NCBI GenBank assembly: GCA_045565995.1
Contig: JBJLEF010000001.1
Span: 930,001 to 994,000, forward strand
Direction of reading: 5' to 3'
DNA from: UBA721 sp002705165
Lineage (GTDB): Bacteria; Planctomycetota; Planctomycetia; Pirellulales; Pirellulaceae
DNA: 64,000 nucleotides
Positions 61,102 through 64,000 of this stretch are shown in pieces. The translations under genes and the position numbers were made by a program. Numbering within the stretch: the first letter of the stretch is position 1; every line of letters starts with the position of its first letter. The notes under the pieces are model-generated. The model did no database searches. It had not been told where the DNA came from and worked only from the letters and a program-made list of their open reading frames with translations.

Positions 61102-63555
61102 TTACCGTACGTAAATGAACTCTTTCGCATTGATTAATGCCCACAAGACATCGCCAAGTCCTTCTTCACGCTCTGCTGCTTCCGAAATGATTCCCTTACA
61201 GACTGTAAGTTCCTCTTCCGTTGGCGTCCGTGACCAGGTCGCCATAAATAGCGCTGCAATGATCTCTTCGTCCGTCTTCTCCTCCCCAATCAACTTACTA
61301 AGACGTCCATTCTTATCGTCAATTTTGGCATTGATCGTGTCGCCATTGAGTGTGTGCAGTGCCTGGGCAAGGTTTTCATCAGGAGCACGCTCGCATTCAC
61401 ATACGCTCACCCGTCGGGGTTTCCCAAAAGTCTTCAGAAAATAGTTGTTGTAGTTGGTATCCGGCAATTCGATTGCAAGAGTGCCAAGAGGGAGATTTGT
61501 GAACTTGGTTGTCGTGGCCGTCGCGGTATTAATTGCATCTAAAAGAGGCTCTGCTGCAAGACGCTTCACTTTATAAAAGGCGTAAAATTTACCCGCAGAT
61601 TTATTAAGCTCCGTTGGTTGTGATGACAGTTGATAAAGTCGTGAATTCATAATGACTTTGACCAATTGCTTCACGTCATATTGATGTTCTTCCAAATAGG
61701 TTGCCAATTCTATAAACATCTCTTCATTCGTGGCTGGATTCGTTGACCTAAGATCATCCACTGGCTCCACTAAGCCACGGCCCAACAAATAACTCATATA
61801 ACGATTGACGATACTCTTTGCAAACCAAGGGTTATCTGGCGATGCTAGCCATTTTGCCAATGGGATGCGACGGTCAAGTGGGTGCTCCATTGCTTCGCCA
61901 TGCAGAACCGTCGGCACCATATTTTTACCGGTGCGGGGGTGTCGAGCCTCTCCACTTGGCTGAACTATTACCACCCGTTCCCGACCAAACAAGCCAAATT
62001 CTTCGCTGTTCTTCGTCCCAACGCGAGAGAAAAATGCTGTCATTCCGTAATAATCAGCCTGACTAAAACTTTCAAACGGATGGTGATGGCACTTTGCACA
62101 TTCCAGACGAATCCCCATAAATAACTGACTTGTCGCCTCAGTTAATGCCGTTGGATTGCTGTTGATCTGGTAGTAGTTGGCTGGCCCGTTCATATACAAC
62201 GACCCCTTGGCCGTGATGATCTCTTTAACAAACGTATCCATCCCTTTATTGACACGAAACGACTCGCGAATCCAGTTGTGCAATGCCCACATTCCCTGTT
62301 CGCCCAGATTATCTGTACTGTTACGAATCAGGTCAGACCACTTCAATGTCCAGTAGGCAGCATAGCGATCGTTGTAGATATCGAGGGCAGGGTCGCCAGT
62401 CAGGCCTAGCAACTGATCGATCAGCTTTTCCCGTTTGGCAGTGTCTTCTTTCGATACAAATGCGGTAACCTCTTCTGGTGTCGGCAAACTACCAACCGCA
62501 TCAAAATACGCGCGGCGAACAAAAGTAGCATCATCACAAATGGCGGAAGGTGCGATCCCCAACTCTTTGAATTTCGCGATCGCATATTCGTCGATAAAAT
62601 TGTTATTCTTCCAGTCGACCAGATCCGGCGACTCACTGTAGGGCGTTGTTACCATACAGATTTCCGCTTTGCCTTCAAAACGCACCATCACACCAGCCTG
62701 CCCCTGGCCATTGGTCATGATTTGACCGGTACCATTCACCGCCAGCATGCCTTCATCCAATGAATCGTAACGGGCAAGCTGAGTCACATCACGAAGAGAC
62801 TCGTCTGCATACTTAGCAACCACTCGTAGCTGCTGCTTAGATCCAACGGTAGCTATTCGTCGCTTCGGATAGACGTCGATCGACACTACTTCGTTCGGCT
62901 CGTTTACCGGAGCAGGTGCCCCCACCTTCAGCCAATCTACCAAAGTGTTGTACATCACCGTTCCTTCTTTGAGGCGACGACCTCCTCCATGAGGAGTTTT
63001 CATGGTGGGTTTTAGTAAGAACAGACTATTGGTGGGTTCAATGAAATCCACTCGTCGCTCCAACTCGTTTTTAACAATTCCGTGATAGTCAATTTTTGAA
63101 TCGAAGCCGAAGACCGATAGGATGAAGCCGCCTTTACCATGCTGACTAGCATGACAAGCACCCATATTACATCCAGCCTTGGAAAGAATGGGGCCGACTG
63201 AATAATCAAAATCAACTTTCGGACTTGCTTCGACGTCAGAAACCGTCAGGGGAATCGTTGAATTCCAGTCACCCACAACAATCTCGATCCCTGCGGCACC
63301 ATTAGCATGTGCCTGAACCAAGCCGGTCGAATCCACAGACGCTACCGCAGGATCTGATGACTTATAAACGGCTGTCGCTGTGACATCGTCACTGGCCGGA
63401 TCTATTTGGCCTTCTATAAGTTGAGTGATCACCAGTTGTGTTTGAGCATATTTACCCCGTAGCTCAACCACATCCGGTTCGACAGCATACTCTGCTGCCG
63501 CCAGAGGGAAACACACAAGACAAAATGCAAAGCCAATGAATTGATGGAGACGCAT
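61102..63555 (-). CDS. DUF1549/DUF1553 secreted protein with Big2 domains (module A)
   Basis: The ATG at 63555 starts a signal peptide (MRLHQFIGFAFCLVCFPLAA); the longer frame to 63675 has no support. The 817-residue protein repeats the module B layout: Big2 domain, CX4CH segment (GCNMGACHASQHGKGGFILS), second Big2, DUF1549 with CAKCHHHPFESF, and DUF1553 with PRRVSVCECERAPDENLAQA. It clearly shares ancestry with 54574-56997. Possible haem sites are the CX4CH and CX2CH motifs. The function is not established. The PPC gene follows 16 bases later. Confidence 0.92.
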   Translation of the reverse strand: MRLHQFIGFAFCLVCFPLAAAEYAVEPDVVELRGKYAQTQLVITQLIEGQIDPASDDVTATAVYKSSDPAVASVDSTGLVQAHANGAAGIEIVVGDWNSTIPLTVSDVEASPKVDFDYSVGPILSKAGCNMGACHASQHGKGGFILSVFGFDSKIDYHGIVKNELERRVDFIEPTNSLFLLKPTMKTPHGGGRRLKEGTVMYNTLVDWLKVGAPAPVNEPNEVVSIDVYPKRRIATVGSKQQLRVVAKYADESLRDVTQLARYDSLDEGMLAVNGTGQIMTNGQGQAGVMVRFEGKAEICMVTTPYSESPDLVDWKNNNFIDEYAIAKFKELGIAPSAICDDATFVRRAYFDAVGSLPTPEEVTAFVSKEDTAKREKLIDQLLGLTGDPALDIYNDRYAAYWTLKWSDLIRNSTDNLGEQGMWALHNWIRESFRVNKGMDTFVKEIITAKGSLYMNGPANYYQINSNPTALTEATSQLFMGIRLECAKCHHHPFESFSQADYYGMTAFFSRVGTKNSEEFGLFGRERVVIVQPSGEARHPRTGKNMVPTVLHGEAMEHPLDRRIPLAKWLASPDNPWFAKSIVNRYMSYLLGRGLVEPVDDLRSTNPATNEEMFIELATYLEEHQYDVKQLVKVIMNSRLYQLSSQPTELNKSAGKFYAFYKVKRLAAEPLLDAINTATATTTKFTNLPLGTLAIELPDTNYNNYFLKTFGKPRRVSVCECERAPDENLAQALHTLNGDTINAKIDDKNGRLSKLIGEEKTDEEIIAALFMATWSRTPTEEELTVCKGIISEAAEREEGLGDVLWALINAKEFIYVR

Positions 63556-63656
63556 GGTTTTCAGGTGGGAAATATAGGTGGGATTAAGACATCTATATTC
63601 TAATTGAAAAAGCACGACTACCTGTCTGGTTATTGGGGTCCAACTGACGAATATTT

Positions 63657-64000
63657 TTATTCTGATGCTGCCCAATCAATGGCATTCTTCAGCAGGATGT
63701 TCATCTGCGCCTGTTCAAACTCACCAACATGTCCTAGAGAAGTATAGAATGCTTTACCACCAAATTTGGTTTTATTGGTCCAGGCGATCGGCTCCGTAGG
63801 CTCACCATCAATCGTACCTGTGAGAATGGCGTGTGTACTATCTGCAATTGGATTCACGATGTATAGCGAACCGGTGCCATCAAATCCATCGACGTCTACA
63901 CCTTCCAGGATAGGATGATCGGCCAATTTCTTTATGGTGACAGCTTTCCCTGCACCATGGTGGCCGGTATAACTCCCGCCCCAGACTTGGGCATCAAATC
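63657..64000 (-). CDS. ThuA-like protein, N-terminus beyond the window
   Basis: The frame is open to the right edge, so only the last 114 residues are visible. They contain VWGGSYTGHHGAGKAVTIKK, then LADHPILEGVD and KAFYTSLGHVGEFEQ, and end NAIDWAASE. This matches the C-terminal half of ThuA-like (trehalose-utilisation, class I glutamine-amidotransferase fold) proteins, which occur beside Gfo/Idh/MocA and DUF1501 genes in planctomycetes. It could act on a disaccharide or have a structural role. A TTG at 63926 is not a real start, because coding continues upstream of it. Confidence 0.85.
   Translation of the reverse strand, partial: FDAQVWGGSYTGHHGAGKAVTIKKLADHPILEGVDVDGFDGTGSLYIVNPIADSTHAILTGTIDGEPTEPIAWTNKTKFGGKAFYTSLGHVGEFEQAQMNILLKNAIDWAASE

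Noticed and set aside
1..64000. tRNA, rRNA, CRISPR arrays, insertion sequences and prophage genes
   Set aside because: I looked through the intergenic regions and coding content and found none that could be supported.

Overview
The window is a piece of a Planctomycetota chromosome, probably a marine, heterotrophic lineage of moderate GC (just under 50% by eye). The evidence is the gene content. There are four DUF1501 proteins, three large DUF1549/DUF1553 (PSCyt/PSD) cytochrome-like proteins, two PPC-domain secreted proteins, Tat-exported Gfo/Idh/MocA oxidoreductases, a two-domain sulfatase, and a large secreted protein that starts with the planctomycete-type LEDRRLL segment. I saw no rRNA, tRNA, CRISPR array, transposase or phage gene. 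The order within the phylum cannot be fixed from this sequence.

Layout. Positions 1-6150 hold a truncated membrane protein, a WD40 protein, and a small surface-glycan group (acyltransferase, sulfotransferase, glycosyltransferase). Positions 6280-10700 hold a secreted alpha/beta hydrolase with a C2-like tail and a giant repeat protein. Positions 10900-18600 hold a DUF1501 protein, a Gfo/Idh/MocA oxidoreductase, an FGE-fold protein, an HpcH/HpaI aldolase, a sodium:solute symporter with a tiny coupled leader gene, a lipoprotein and a rhodanese. Positions 18850-27560 are the translation cluster thrS-infC-rpmI-rplT-pheS-pheT, split by two opposite-strand genes. Its infC has no AUG, GUG or UUG start, and its PheT is a short form. 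Positions 27670-34020 hold a thioredoxin-trypsin fusion, an HTH protein, hisI, a RidA-family gene, metG and an MscS channel. Positions 34090-39090 hold an ABC importer whose pieces are divergent, a plant/cyanobacterial-type SirB chelatase, floA and a second FGE-fold protein.

From about 39160 to the right edge every gene is on the minus strand. In transcription order these are: a ThuA-like protein (cut by the edge), DUF1549/1553, PPC, metallophosphoesterase, SMP-30 lactonase, DUF1549/1553, DUF1501, PPC, DUF1501, Gfo/Idh/MocA oxidoreductase, tandem sulfatase, PSCyt1-DUF1549/1553, DUF1501 (frameshifted), and an SGNH hydrolase. Two paralogous copies of a DUF1549/1553 + PPC module lie within 14 kb. 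Such gene sets are typical of planctomycetes that degrade complex, often sulfated, polysaccharides, but the biochemical function of the DUF1501, DUF1549 and DUF1553 families is not established, so the joint role is inference.

The observations most worth following are: the duplicated DUF1549-PPC module with variant CX4CH haem motifs and a conserved CECER motif; the tandem sulfatase with two non-canonical active-site cores; the non-canonical infC start; the PheT that lacks the tRNA-binding insert; the thioredoxin-trypsin fusion; and a one-base frameshift in a DUF1501 gene.
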